From: Alisma plantago-aquatica
Taxonomy: Eukaryota; Streptophyta; Magnoliopsida; Alismatales; Alismataceae
NCBI GenBank assembly: GCA_963693085.1
Contig: OY856412.1
Coordinates: 1,127,053,744-1,127,117,743, forward strand
Length of the DNA stretch: 64,000 bases
Direction: 5' to 3'
Shown: positions 24,352 through 36,157 of the stretch, one piece after another
How positions within the stretch are numbered: the first letter of the stretch is position 1
Layout of the letters: every line of letters starts with the position of its first letter
Program-made: the position numbers and the translations under genes
The notes under the pieces: model-generated
Seen by the model: only the letters and a program-made list of their open reading frames with translations
Databases searched by the model: none
What the model was told of the DNA's origin: nothing

Positions 24352-27300
24352 ATGTCTGGAAACCATGAACATCACTCTGCTGAGTACAGTGATGCTGCAT
24401 CGGTTGATGGAGCAGATGGGCAGGCACATGAAGATCGGGTGCCTGAGGTCCCCCAACCTAACCCAGCCATACTTGAACATCCTGCTTACCAACAGCTTAT
24501 GGAGCAGTTAATGGCTATGATGAATCTCATGGTTGAGCGATTACCAGTGCCTCCTCCGCGAGCACAGGTTCCCCATGGAGAAGCATTGGGTATCGGGAAG
24601 ACCTTTGAGCGTCTTCGTCGAGTTGGAGCTTCAGATTATGTTGGAACGGCTGATCCAGCGGATGCAGATCTGTGGCTGACAAGTCTCGAGAAGGCTTTCC
24701 GGATCCTTGACATCCCTGAAGCAGACAAGGTAAAGCATGCTGTCTACCTTCTGAAGGGTAGTGCTGGTCACTGGTGGACCATCGAAGAAGAGAAGCGGCA
24801 TGGTGAGGTGATATGTTGGGAAGTGTTTCGACGTGAGTTCGTCACCAGATACTTTCCCAAGACGTACCTGGATGAGAAGATCAGTCAGTTCGAGAAGTTG
24901 TGACAGGGAACGATGAACGTCACCGAGTATGAAGCTAAGTTTATGGATCTGTCGAGGTTCTGTCCTCACATGGCGGCAACAGATGAGGAACGGATCAGAC
25001 GTTTCAAGAAGAGTTTAAGTGCTGAGTTGACAACACCGGTTTCTACGTTGGAGAACCGAGAGCGGTTCGCTACGTTTGTTGAATCAGTTCAGCGGATCAA
25101 GAGGACAGTACGGGAGAAAAGAGAGTCTATGTCTCTGAAAAGACCTGCTCAGTTTCAAGGACGAAGGTTTGGTGGCTTTAAGAAGCCTAGGTTTTCAGCA
25201 CCGTCAGTGATGAGAAGTTTTGGTGTGCCGTCTCAGTGGTCTCCAAGTAAGGGGAAAGGTTATGTTTCTTCACCGTCTAAGGCACATAGTTCAGCTTCTG
25301 TGGCAGTGACAGGGCTAGCTAGGCCACAGTTTGAAGATAGGGCATGCTATCTTTATGGACAGACCGAACATCTCAAGTCGCATTGCCCGAATAGAGATGT
25401 TGAAGTGACGCAGCAACTGAGGCAGAGTTTTCAGAGGTCAGAGAGACCGCAGCCCAGTGGTAGTAGAGGACGAGGACGCGGTCAAGCATCTCAGGCTGGA
25501 TCGTCTGCTCGAGGAAGTAGAGGTCGTGGACAGCAAGCAACGGCTCGATTCTATGCCATGAGTCAGCCGGAGGCGATAGTCAACCCACGAGTGGTGACAG
25601 GTCAGATGGAGTTATTTCATTCTGATATGTCTTCTTCTTGCTTTATATCTGTTCTGGTTGACCCGGGTGCTACACACTCTTTTATCGCCTATAGTATGCT
25701 TGAAAACTGTCGTTTACCTATTAGTTGTAAGAAGGATAGCTTGTTGTTAGAAACCCCTCTTGATGGTTCCTCCCTGCTTCGAGAAGTGTGTCCATCTTGT
25801 GTCTTGTATTTCTCGGGACATCGTATTCAAGTGGATCTTATACTACTTGATATGCATGGTTTCGATGTTATCCTTGGGATGGATACCTTAGAGAGGTATA
25901 AGGTTGTCTTGGACTGTGGTTCCAAGCAGGCTGTGTTTGATGTTGCTGGAGAGAAGTGGATCTTCCGGGGAGATAGGAAGATTCTTCCGACGTTTCTGGT
26001 GTCAGCTATGGTGGCAGATAAGTTGTTACGACAAGAATGTGAGGCGTTCCTAGCTCACGTGGTGGATACCGTTGTGGTTACCAAGGCGAAAGGTCCTAGT
26101 CTTGAGGAGGTGTCAGTGGTTCGAGAGTTCGCTGACGTGTTCCCTGAGGAGTTTTCTAGTGTTCCTCCACCCCGAGAGATTGATTTCGAGATCAATCTGG
26201 TTCCTGGAACGCAGCCAGTTGCTCAGACAGCGTATAGGATGGCTCCAGCAGAAATGGAAGAGTTGAAGAAGCAGTTGCAAGAGTTGTTGGAGAAAGGTTT
26301 TATCCGACCGAGTACGTCGCCGTGGGGTGCTCCCATGTTGTTCGTTAAGAAGAAGGATGGTTTGATGCGGTTGTGTATAGACTACCGGCAGTTGAACAAA
26401 GTCACGATCAAGAATAAGTACCCATTGCCGAGGATAGATGATCTGTTCGATCAGTTGCGTGGTGCTACAGTGTTCTCGAAGATCGATCTACGGCCTGGAT
26501 ATCATCAGTTGAGGATAAAGGGGGATGACATACCAAAGTCAGCTTTCAGGATGAGGTATGGTCATTTTGAGTTCGTGGTTATGCCGTTTGGGCTAACCAA
26601 TGCACCTGTAGCTTTTATGGACTTGATGAACAGAGTGTTTCGTCTGTTCTTAGATCAGTTTGTTGTAGTCTTTATAGATGACATCTTGATCTATAGTCAG
26701 GACATGCTAGAGCATGAGCAACATCTTCGTCGAGCGTTGAATCTTCTTCGCCTACATCAGTTGTATGCCAAGTTCAGTAAATGTGAGTTCTGGTTGGATG
26801 AAGTGACTTTCTTGGGTCATGTAATATCTGCTGAAGGAGTCAAAGTAGATCCAAAGAAGGTGGAATCCGTTGCGGATTGGGAACAACCAAAGATGCCGAC
26901 AGAAGTTCGTAGTTTCCTTGGTTTGGCAGGATACTACCGGAGGTTTATCAAGGACTTCAGTGTGATCGTGTTTCCAATGACGAAGTTGACCAGGAAGGAT
27001 GTACCTTTTGTTTGGGATGATCGATGTCTGCAAGCTTTCCAGAGTTTGAAGGAGAAGCTGACCAGTGCTCCAGTGTTGATCTTGCCAGAGCCTGGGAAAG
27101 GCTATGTTGTTTTTTGTGATGCTTCCAAGAAAGGTTTAGGTTGCATGTTGATGCAGGAAGATCATGTGGTTTCTTTTGCCTCGCGACAGCTCAAGAAGCA
27201 TGAGGAGAACTATCTGACTCATGACTTAGAGTTGGCAGCAGTGGTTCATGCGTTAAAGATTTGGAGACACTATCTATATGGGGAAGTGTGTCAGATCTTT

Positions 27301-29052
27301 ACGGATCATAAGAATCTGAAGTACATCTATACGCAGCAAGAGTTGAACATGCGACGGCGACGATGGATGGAGTTGATCAATGATTATGACTGCACTATCG
27401 AGTATCATCCTGGTAAGGCGAATGTGGTAGCTGATGCGCTTAGCAGAAAGTCTTCTTCTTTTCTTTCAGTACGGAAGGCACAGTTGAGTTCTCTGGTATG
27501 CCATAGACGAGATATGTTTGTTTCTCTGCGACAGATGAATGTGCATATGGAAGTTTCTTTGTTGTCTGGTCTTTTTGCACAGATGCAAGTTAAGCCTATA
27601 TTGAGACAGCAAATCAAGGATGCACAACAGACAGATGATGCAGTACAGTTGATTAGATCAGAGTTCGGCAGCGACAAGCGTGATGGTTTTCATGAGTCCG
27701 AAGATGGGCTAGTTTGCTATCGTGACAGGATGGTGATTCCAGATGTTGATGATCTGAGGAAGTTGGTGCTTGAAGAAGCACATACGTCGATGTATGCGAT
27801 GCATCTAGGTGTCACCAAGATGTACCATAGTCTAAAGGATTTGCATTGGTGGCCCGATTTGAAGAGAGATGTAGCTGAGTTCGTGGCAAGATGTGCGGTG
27901 TGTCAGCAAGTGAAGGCTGAACATCAAAAGCCGGCAGGTACGTTGCAACCTTTGCCGATACCGCAGTGGAAATGGGATCATATAACCATGGATTTCGTAG
28001 TTGGTCTACCCTAGACAACTAGGAATCATGATTCCATTTGGGTGATAGTGGACAGATTGACTAAATCTGCCCATTTCTTACCAGTGAAGACAACGTATAC
28101 CGCTGAGAAGCTAGCTCGAGTATATGTGGATGAGATAGTATGTTTGCATGGTGTGCCAGCGACAATAGTTTCTGACAGAGGTACTCAGTTCACAAGTCAT
28201 TTTTGGGAACAGTTGCACAAGGAGTTGGGAACGTAGTTGAGATTCAGTATACCTTTTCACCCGCAGACAGATGGACAGTCTGAGAGGACTATTCAGATCT
28301 TGGAGGATCTTCTTCGAGCTTGTGTTTTGCAGTTTCTAGGCAACTGGGATGTACATCTGAGTTTGATAGAGTTTGCTTACAACAACAGTTACCAACGAAG
28401 CATCAACATGGCTCCTTATAAAGCTTTGTATGGAAGGAAGTGCAGATCTCCTTTGTGTTGGTATGAATCAGGTGAGTATCAGCTTTTGGGTCCTGAGTTA
28501 GTACAATAGACAACAGAAAAGATCAAAGTGATACAGCAACAATTGAAAGTGGCAAAGGACAGGCAGAAGTCTTATGCGGACAATCGCCGACGACCTTTGG
28601 AGTTCCAGGTAAGAGACAAGGTGTATCTTAAAGTCTCACCATGGAAAGGTGTGCTAAGGTTTGGTCGGAAGGGTAAGTTAGCTCCCAGGTATATGGGGCC
28701 TTACTCAGTCCGAGCACGTGTTGGCAAGGTAGCTTATGAGTTAGAGTTGCCTCCAGAGTTGTACAGGTTGCATCCAGTGTTTCATGTCAGTATGCTGAAG
28801 AAAAGTCATCCGGATTCAGGTACAGTGATACAGCCAGTTGAGGTTGAGCTTGATGCAGATGTGACCTACGAGGAAGGTCCGGTGGCGATCCTTGACAGCA
28901 GGATCAAGAAGTTGAAGAAGAAAGATCTGGTGCTTGTGAAGGTTCTTTGGCAGCGTCGTGGCGTTGAGGAAGCCACGTGGGAGCTTGAAGAAGAGATGAG
29001 GAGGAAGTATCCCTCGCTTTTCTCTTCGGATTTCGGGGACGAAATCCCTTAA
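24352..29052 (+). pseudogene. gag-pol polyprotein of the Tekay-type element, four in-frame stops
   Basis: A single reading frame runs from the ATG at 24352 (an upstream in-frame ATG at 24295 is less likely) to the TAA at 29050. It is broken by TGA at 24901 and TAG at 28012, 28234 and 28507, all in the same frame with no frameshift. Domains in order are: gag capsid (about 24600-25000, with the HWW motif); an altered zinc knuckle (25345-25386); aspartic protease (DPGATHSF at 25660); reverse transcriptase with the FIDD catalytic motif (26671-26682); RNase H (FCDAS, LELAAV and FTDHKNL carrying its acidic residues); integrase zinc domain (about 27780-27900); integrase core; and a chromodomain (about 28858-29030, WELEEEMRRKYPSLF). 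The integrase triad is kept: D at 27991, D at 28174, E at 28282, spacing D-35-E. The stops fit C-to-T or G-to-A changes in methylated DNA. Confidence 0.95.
25345..25386 (+). other. Gag zinc knuckle with its second cysteine replaced by tyrosine
   Basis: The motif reads [14 protein letters not shown], whereas the CCHC knuckle needs Cys-X2-Cys-X4-His-X4-Cys. Codon 25354-25356 is TAT where Cys (TGT/TGC) is expected, a single G-to-A change if the ancestor was TGT. RNA binding by the nucleocapsid would be lost. Confidence 0.8.
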
Positions 29053-29064
29053 AGGGGGTTAGCT
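29051..29064 (+). other. Polypurine tract
   Basis: AAAGGGGGTTAGCT lies immediately before the 3' LTR start at 29065 and overlaps the gag-pol stop codon. Confidence 0.8.
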
Positions 29065-32000
29065 TGTAAGGACCCTGACCTGCGTTTAGGGTTTACCCTG
29101 TTTGTTTTGCTTAATCTTGGTGGTTTGATGCTTGCTAATCACCTTAAGTGGTGATTAGGGTTTTGTTGTGCTTTGTTGAGAGTTCGAGGGGCTACTTGCA
29201 AGTAACCCAAGTTTAGGGTTTTGTGTGCAAGTTGGTCATCTTGTGAGATGTTTTCCCTCTTTGCTTCCTCTAGGGTTGAGATGAAGGATTGGGCTTGTTG
29301 TTTGAGTTCTTTGGGCCTGAGTTGAGCTTGTTTGGGCCTTGAGGTGCCTTGGTTGGGCTTGCTTGAGCCTTGTGTCGGCCAGGTCCTGCTTTGTGTCGCC
29401 CAGCAGGATGGTGTGTCACCCAGCAGAGCTGCTGCCTGTGTCGCCCATGATACTTGGTCTTGTGTAGTGGACACTTGATGCATGGCTTGGACAAGTGTCC
29501 CATTCCTTGATAGTGTGTTGGCTTGAACCCTAGGACAAGTGTCCCTTGGGTGGACGACACTTAGCATGGTTGTACCTTGTTTTCTCCACCCTTTCCTTCT
29601 ATATATATGGTTCTTTCCCTTGCCTTAGCTTCCTTTGCTCTTTTGGGTTTCTCCTCCACCTTGAGTGCACGATATCCCTCTCCATCTAGCTTGTGTTGGC
29701 CGATACACTCCCTTGGAGTTGAAGTGGTGGACGATACACCTTCCTGGAGAAGCCTGGTGGACGATAGCTTTGGACCTTGGAGCTGTGTTGGACGATACCC
29801 TTGGAGCTGGAGTGCTTCTTCTTCCTTGGAGCTTAGAGGTAGGTTGCATAACTTCTAACCCTAACTTCTTTACCTTTTGTTCTTGTCCTTGTTCTTAAGT
29901 TAGTAGCTTAGACTTGTACCTTGCTTGAGTTTCCTTTGGTGGCCGATATACCCTTAGAGTTTAGGGTTTCTAGTGATCTAGGGTTTGGGTTCCCGTGAGT
30001 TGGAGGTTGATGGTGACCATGTGTTGGATGATATCCTCCTTGATGGACGACATGGTTCCCTTTGTCCTTGTGTTGAACGATAGGGTGCTCCCTTTGTTGG
30101 ACGATATGTATACCTTGGTGGACGATATGATGTGTTTTTAGGGTTGGCCGATACCTTGCCCTTGTGTTGGGCGATAGGGTGAGCTAGGGTTATGGTGGCC
30201 GATATGGGGGGTGTTGGGCGATAGCCCTGACGGGCGTCAGCCTTGTGTTGGATGATATGGACTCTCTTGTCTTGGACGATAGGCCTTGGTTTCTTGGCGG
30301 ATGACAGGGCCCGGTTTGGATGAGTTGGTTGAGTTGCATGATATGCAAAGGTGGTGTTGGCCGATAGCCCTGCCGGGCATTGCATCTTGTTGTATCGGCC
30401 GATAGGCCTGGGGCTGTGACGCGCGACAGAGGTTTGGGGTTGTGACGGGCGTCACGCTCTTGGTTTGAGGTGAGTGTCGGCCGTTAGGCCTGGATAGATG
30501 TTGCACATTATCAGGAGTGTTTTCCTCTCTCCTTCCTTCTTTCTCTCCTTCTCTCTCCTGGCCGTTGTGAGGTTGCTAGGTGGGTGTTAGCCTAGGATGA
30601 CCGGAGACAGGAGTGGCTGTGACGGGCGTTGCCCGATTGAGTGTGACGCGTGATACTTTGTGACGCACGACACTCCTTCTTGTGACGGTCTGTCGGGCTG
30701 GGTGCTGGGTGCAACGCAGCGTTGCTGCCTCCCCATGCCCTAGCCGTGTGAGCTAGTAGTGGTGAGGGATGTGAGCTATCTTAGGTGAGGGTATGAGTTC
30801 CTTTGGTAACGGTCACAAGTGTGATGGAAGTAGATGCTTATGCGCAACATGTGTTAATGGTGCTTTTGATAACAATGATACCAATGATAATGTGGATAGC
30901 AAAGATGTTAATAGTTTTGATGATGGAAATCATGTAATGATGGTGATGCCATGTTAGTAGTAAAAGCAATAATAATATTAATGTGGGTAATAATTTGGCT
31001 AAGTGACAGTTACATTAATAGTTTGTTTAATGACATAGCGATAAAGATACTAGTGGATGATGATGCTGATAATAGTAATGATGGTAGCAAGAGTAGTAAT
31101 GATATGCATAATGTAGGTCTTATGCTTAATTGTTAATGGCAATGATAAATGGTAGTTGCATTAATGGTTGCTTAATGATAAAGGTAATGATGATGATAGA
31201 GGATGGTAACAGTAATGATATTGGTAATAATAGTGTATACTCAACATGTTCCTATATAAAGTGATTACCTTGATTGTTGTATGATCTTGAGATAAGAGTG
31301 GTCTTGACTATGGTTTGTTAAGGATGTGCTTAATACGCTTGATCACCAAATAGTGTAATAATGATAAGTAGAGTATCTCGAATGATAGTTCATGATAATG
31401 AGCATATTCCTTATGTTGAAACTATGGTTATTATGTACCCTAACCATGCAGGTAATGTGTAGCCATGAATGGGCTATGCGACATATATGATGAGTAACAT
31501 TACCTGATAATTGTTCTATGAGATTATATATGTGATGTGTTGTCCCATGATGATGATGTGAGCCTTGGAAAGACAGTGATAGTACATGATGAGGGATTGA
31601 GATCCCATGGTATGTGATGATCCTTGAGATGGATCTGGATGGTTGGTAAGAGGCCAAGTGGTAACATGTGATGTGGGATCCTTGTGATGGATCAGGTTGA
31701 TGTGGTTTCAATAATAATATAATGTTCTTTACTTTCTATTATATCTTGCATGTTATATAACTTGGTTGAATCCTGCAATCCATCTAAAAGATACTAATTA
31801 ATCACAGTAAAATATATCATGTAGTTTGCCCTGGCCATAGATCCATCATCGTCAGGACTTGGTGATGGTGAAACGGGTTCCCCTACGGGTTAACCCGGAG
31901 CGCATATTGTTGAATATGCGAGGTTACTCCTAGCCTAAAGTAAGGAGGTAAGAGTGTAACTTCGGTTACAGACTCAGATACGTATATAGAGCATGGTGAA

Positions 32001-33199
32001 CAGGCCCATGGCTCATGATATGTGATGTGAACAACATGAATGTGTTCATGGCTCAGAGCACGGTGATCAGGCCCGTGGCTCAATTGTACTAGCGCCAAAA
32101 CCTGTACCAAGGCGGGCTAGAGTGAGGGTAGCCTATGGAGCTGACCCAGTGGCTTAGACCACTACAGCATGTGACTAAGGTCATGCTTGTGTTGTGCTCG
32201 TGTACTGACCACGAGGTGGGAGGTCATGGAGTCCGGCTCTTCCATTGACCTTGTATGGCACCAGTCTTAGGCTTCGCAGCCAGAGGTTGGATTTGAATGG
32301 TACGATTCAAATCCTTGGGGCATAATAATACGTAATACAGCCGTTTAGTATTAACTGCTTAAGTTAAACACGAAACATTGGTTGAGGCCTTGTTTGTGTA
32401 TTAAATTTTGGTATATCTGTAGGTACTTCTATATTCACCAGGTATGTGGTAATATGCCTTATCTTGATAATCAGGTTATGTGACATTGTATCTTATTATG
32501 ATAAACATGTTCTATTGAGAGATATTTGGTTATATTCATCTTGTACAACTGGTAAGCTTGTCGGTAAGAATAGCTTTGCTATATATATAGATTGCTCTGG
32601 TTATACCTGTTGATAATTATCTGCTGTTATAGTATATCACTAAGGTTCTGTAGTTGCGGTGGGAAGTTATGTTTCCCGCTGGGACAATTGTTCAATTGTC
32701 TCACTCCACTGGTTTTTAGGTGGTCGAGGTAGACGCGGTGGTGGTCGTGGTGTTGCGGCTGAGCAGCTAGAAGAGTAGTAGAAGGCAAGCGATGGATAGG
32801 CTGCTGTTTTAGATGTTTTGTAGTAGAGTCTAGAGTCATCCCTGTACTCTCAGGTCCTTGGCAGTGTTTTGACGATGTTTCATGATGAACGATCGATGAT
32901 GTTTTGTATATCCTGCTGTTGGCCGGATGTGGGCCTCTATGTATATGAACAGGTGGTGAACTCATGTGATGGATGGACAGCTGTTCCAGTAAGCTGTAAT
33001 CACGTATCAGATCTCGTGTATGTATATATGACGTGTTTCTGTGCAGGATGAGGACTGCAAAGTAATAGTTTCATAGTTTATCAGTTTTCCGCAATCGGTT
33101 TTAATTAACCCGTATTTTCATAATCTGTGGTTATGGTGATTTCCGCACATTTTCGCGTAACACCTCGTTATCTGTGTGATAATGGGATGTGTTGCCACA
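29065..33199 (+). repeat. 3' LTR of the Tekay-type element (4135 bp)
   Basis: Same ends and same total length as the 5' LTR (TGTAAGGACC to TTGCCACA). It differs by scattered substitutions and a few 1-2 bp indels, for example an extra T near 29252 and a shorter TA run near 32580. The motif array, TATA box and all other landmarks are repeated. It is followed by the GTGGC duplication. Confidence 0.95.
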
Positions 33200-33420
33200 G
33201 TGGCATAAGTTGTAAATGCCACTAAACATTTGCCTTTAGTGGCTTCCAATAAATGCTAAATAAAGGCCACTAAAACATCATTTGACATTTATAAAAAAGC
33301 CACTATCCATCAATTGGGTTTTATACAAATGCCACTATTTTGTATTATGTTGATGTATGAAAAGATTTTTTTGGAGTGTAATGGCATATAAAAAAAGCCA
33401 CTAATGACATACTAGTTCTG
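33200..33420 (+). repeat. CACTA left subterminal repeats (part 2)
   Basis: After the duplicated GTGGC the CACTA subterminal block continues with about six more copies of AATGCCACTA, AAGCCACTA and TTTAGTGGC in both orientations. In En/Spm-type elements such repeats bind the element's second protein. Joining this block to 20093 gives the uninterrupted left end. Confidence 0.75.
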
Positions 33421-36157
33421 TATTAAAACATTTCTATGGCTTTTAGTCATTCAATTTTTAGTTCATTATCAGGTTTTCTAATTGAATGCCAATTGCAGCC
33501 GAACTCAGTTTTCCAAAAGTATGAATATTTTTTTATCTATAATCAAATAAAAATTACATGGGGAGGACATTTTACCTTGCCCCTTATATTGAATACACCA
33601 CCATTGATATACTTTCATACAACATTTTTCTATTCAGTACAATAACTTCTACATCATTGGATTTGTCTCTTCCCTAATATGACTATCTACTTTTCAACAT
33701 GCCGACTTCAAAGCTCCTTCAGGAAATAGCTTTACATTATGGTGGAATCCTTGAACCACCTCCCAGAACCACTAGATAACATGTGATGCATTGCTGTAGC
33801 CGGAGTATTCTTTATTTTCCCTTAAATCTTATACTACAATAAACCATAAGACAATTAGAAATTAATATAACCACGCAACTGCAAAGTGCAGATATCAAAC
33901 AACATATACTTACAATCAATATCTAGAAGTCCACTAATAAGCAACTCCAAGTCTGAACCAACAGAGATCCACCTAAAGAATCATCCAAGTGCAGTATAAC
34001 TACATATTTAAGTGTGCATGTGCATGCACGCATGTCCTTGTGCATGAAAACCTGTCAAAAGATACAAGTTCTGTGTTAGTGAAGATGTAAACTACAAGAA
34101 TGCATCGAACATAGATAGGAGTGTTTCCTTGTACTTTAGATTGGATGCCTACCTGGATAATGGATAACTTGTAGCTAATCGGCTACTTTATTCTCTATAT
34201 GATCAGGACAACCATTTCCTATTTCACACATAATATTCTTGTTATTCTTTTAGGCATATCTCAAGATGGAGCTCTCCAACATTAGCAATGATGTTCTTAC
34301 CTGATTCACTGGTGATAAATACAACCATTATATCAAGCATAGATAATTATCTTAACCTTTAACGAGCCTGGGAACACTAAATGCCACTTTGCACTACATT
34401 GCAATACACCTAACTGAAGAAATTGATAGCTCCATTTCCTTGATAAGACGAACTCACGGGTTAGTGTAGCATTTTTTCATTGGGATAGAGGTGATGTTCA
34501 ATAACACAATATATACATTCCTAAGCGTGGGAAGTTCCACAAGGAACTTCCAAATTGACAAAAGTTGTAGGTCATGTCTATGAACAAATGTAAAATGCCC
34601 AATGGTTGTAGGTCATTATCATTAGAGAGAATCAAATGAACACATCAGATAATATCCAGTATGTGCCAAAGGTTGAAGAACAATATTATAAAAACTAATT
34701 CAAAAAGGATCAAAAAGTACGTACAAGACGAAGTGGACACATGATCTGTAGATCTAGTTCTGAAGGAATTCCTTGACAATGATAACTATTAAAGATAGAT
34801 GATACCTAACTAGTAGGGGCATTTGACCACAAGGATAACAAATTAACAAATGCATAGTTGCAAGAAATAGTCATTAGTAATAGTAGTTGGCTATATAACA
34901 AATTAACAACTCCATAGTTGGCAACACCAGTACAGGATCTACAACAAATGAGATATTTGAATAAATAAAAGAAAAATGATGATATGGAAATGCATGTAAG
35001 GTTTTAAAAAATAGGAAAAACTTCAAAGGACTTCTCTAGAGTAGATTTTTCACACAGTTAAGGTTATGTCTTGCAGTATCTTAGGGACCATGGAACAAAA
35101 TATGGCTACTTATCTTCAAAAATATACTAAAAGAAGAAATTTGAGTTGCCTTAGTATTCAGTATGCCCCATGCTAGAACATGAGAATGGATGTACCAGGG
35201 TGATTCTATGTAGTGCAATCAGATTGTTTACTACATATATCGAGCTCTTGAGGATCATATATTGTCACCTCAAATGATGGTATCAGTTTGGGTATTTAAC
35301 TTGCATATTACTGATATTTGGATAACAAATCTTCTATGGAAGAATATCATTGTGCATGACTGCTCAGATTCAGAGAAAATGGTGCAATTGGTAAAAAAGA
35401 CAATCAAACAACATACTATAGGCAATGTCGAGGTGGAACACGGTTGTTACAACACCCTTTTTATGGCTACTAACAATGGTTGATGAGGAGGTGCAAATTA
35501 GGTTGTGGGCATCATGTTTAGCTGCGGAAACAAGACAATGTTCATTTTTGGAATGAGTGCAACCATTGATTATTGCAGAGGGTTTGAAGCTTTGTGCTTT
35601 GGATCACATCAAACGGTTTCTAGCTGTCCAAATTGAGTTGCTAAAAACACTAGATAATATCAAGTACATGTTGACTAATTTGAAGGTAATATTTCTGCTC
35701 TGCTAGATGGGATCCATGAGATGCAAAATGAAAAATAGATGTCTACACAATTTCATCCCTCATCAGTGACATAAACAATGCATAGCACTAGAGGAACTCA
35801 AATCACCAATGATAGGTTGCCATAACCTATCATTGGTAGTTCACTGAACAATATCCAAAATAGTTGTAGAGAACAAAGCTTGAATGTGGTGATTTGGCAC
35901 AAGTAGGCACAGCTATTGTAGCAGACATTCAACTAGAAATGAATAAAACCAAAAGAAAGCTCATTATGCTTACATTAAATTCAGAGGCTTGGATGCACAA
36001 TTTCTAACACTAAAGAGCTTCAAGAGCTAAACATGGTAAAGAAGGCATATATTCAAAGAATCACTCCAATAAACTTGAAAACTTACCCATGTTAACTCTT
36101 CAAATGCTACAATTCTTCAGGTGGCAAATAAGGCCAACTGGATATAAACAACATCGA

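Larger units (their letters stand above)
20094..33199 (+). mobile_element. Tekay/Del-type Ty3/gypsy chromovirus retrotransposon, full length but coding-defective
   Basis: The element is 13106 bp. Two 4135-bp LTRs, beginning TGTAAGGACC and ending TTGCCACA, enclose a 4836-bp internal region with primer-binding site, gag-pol and polypurine tract in order. The target duplication GTGGC lies at 20089-20093 and 33200-33204, so the ends are exact. Protein order is gag, protease, reverse transcriptase, RNase H, integrase, chromodomain in a single frame, as in the Tekay/Del chromoviruses. Four in-frame stops disable the frame. The LTRs differ at about ten positions in the first 500 bp, so the insertion is recent. 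It sits in the left subterminal repeats of the CACTA element and is therefore younger than it. Confidence 0.95.

Noticed and set aside
24277..27677. Minus-strand frames of 70-112 codons opposite gag-pol.
   Set aside because: Shadows of the strongly coding plus strand.
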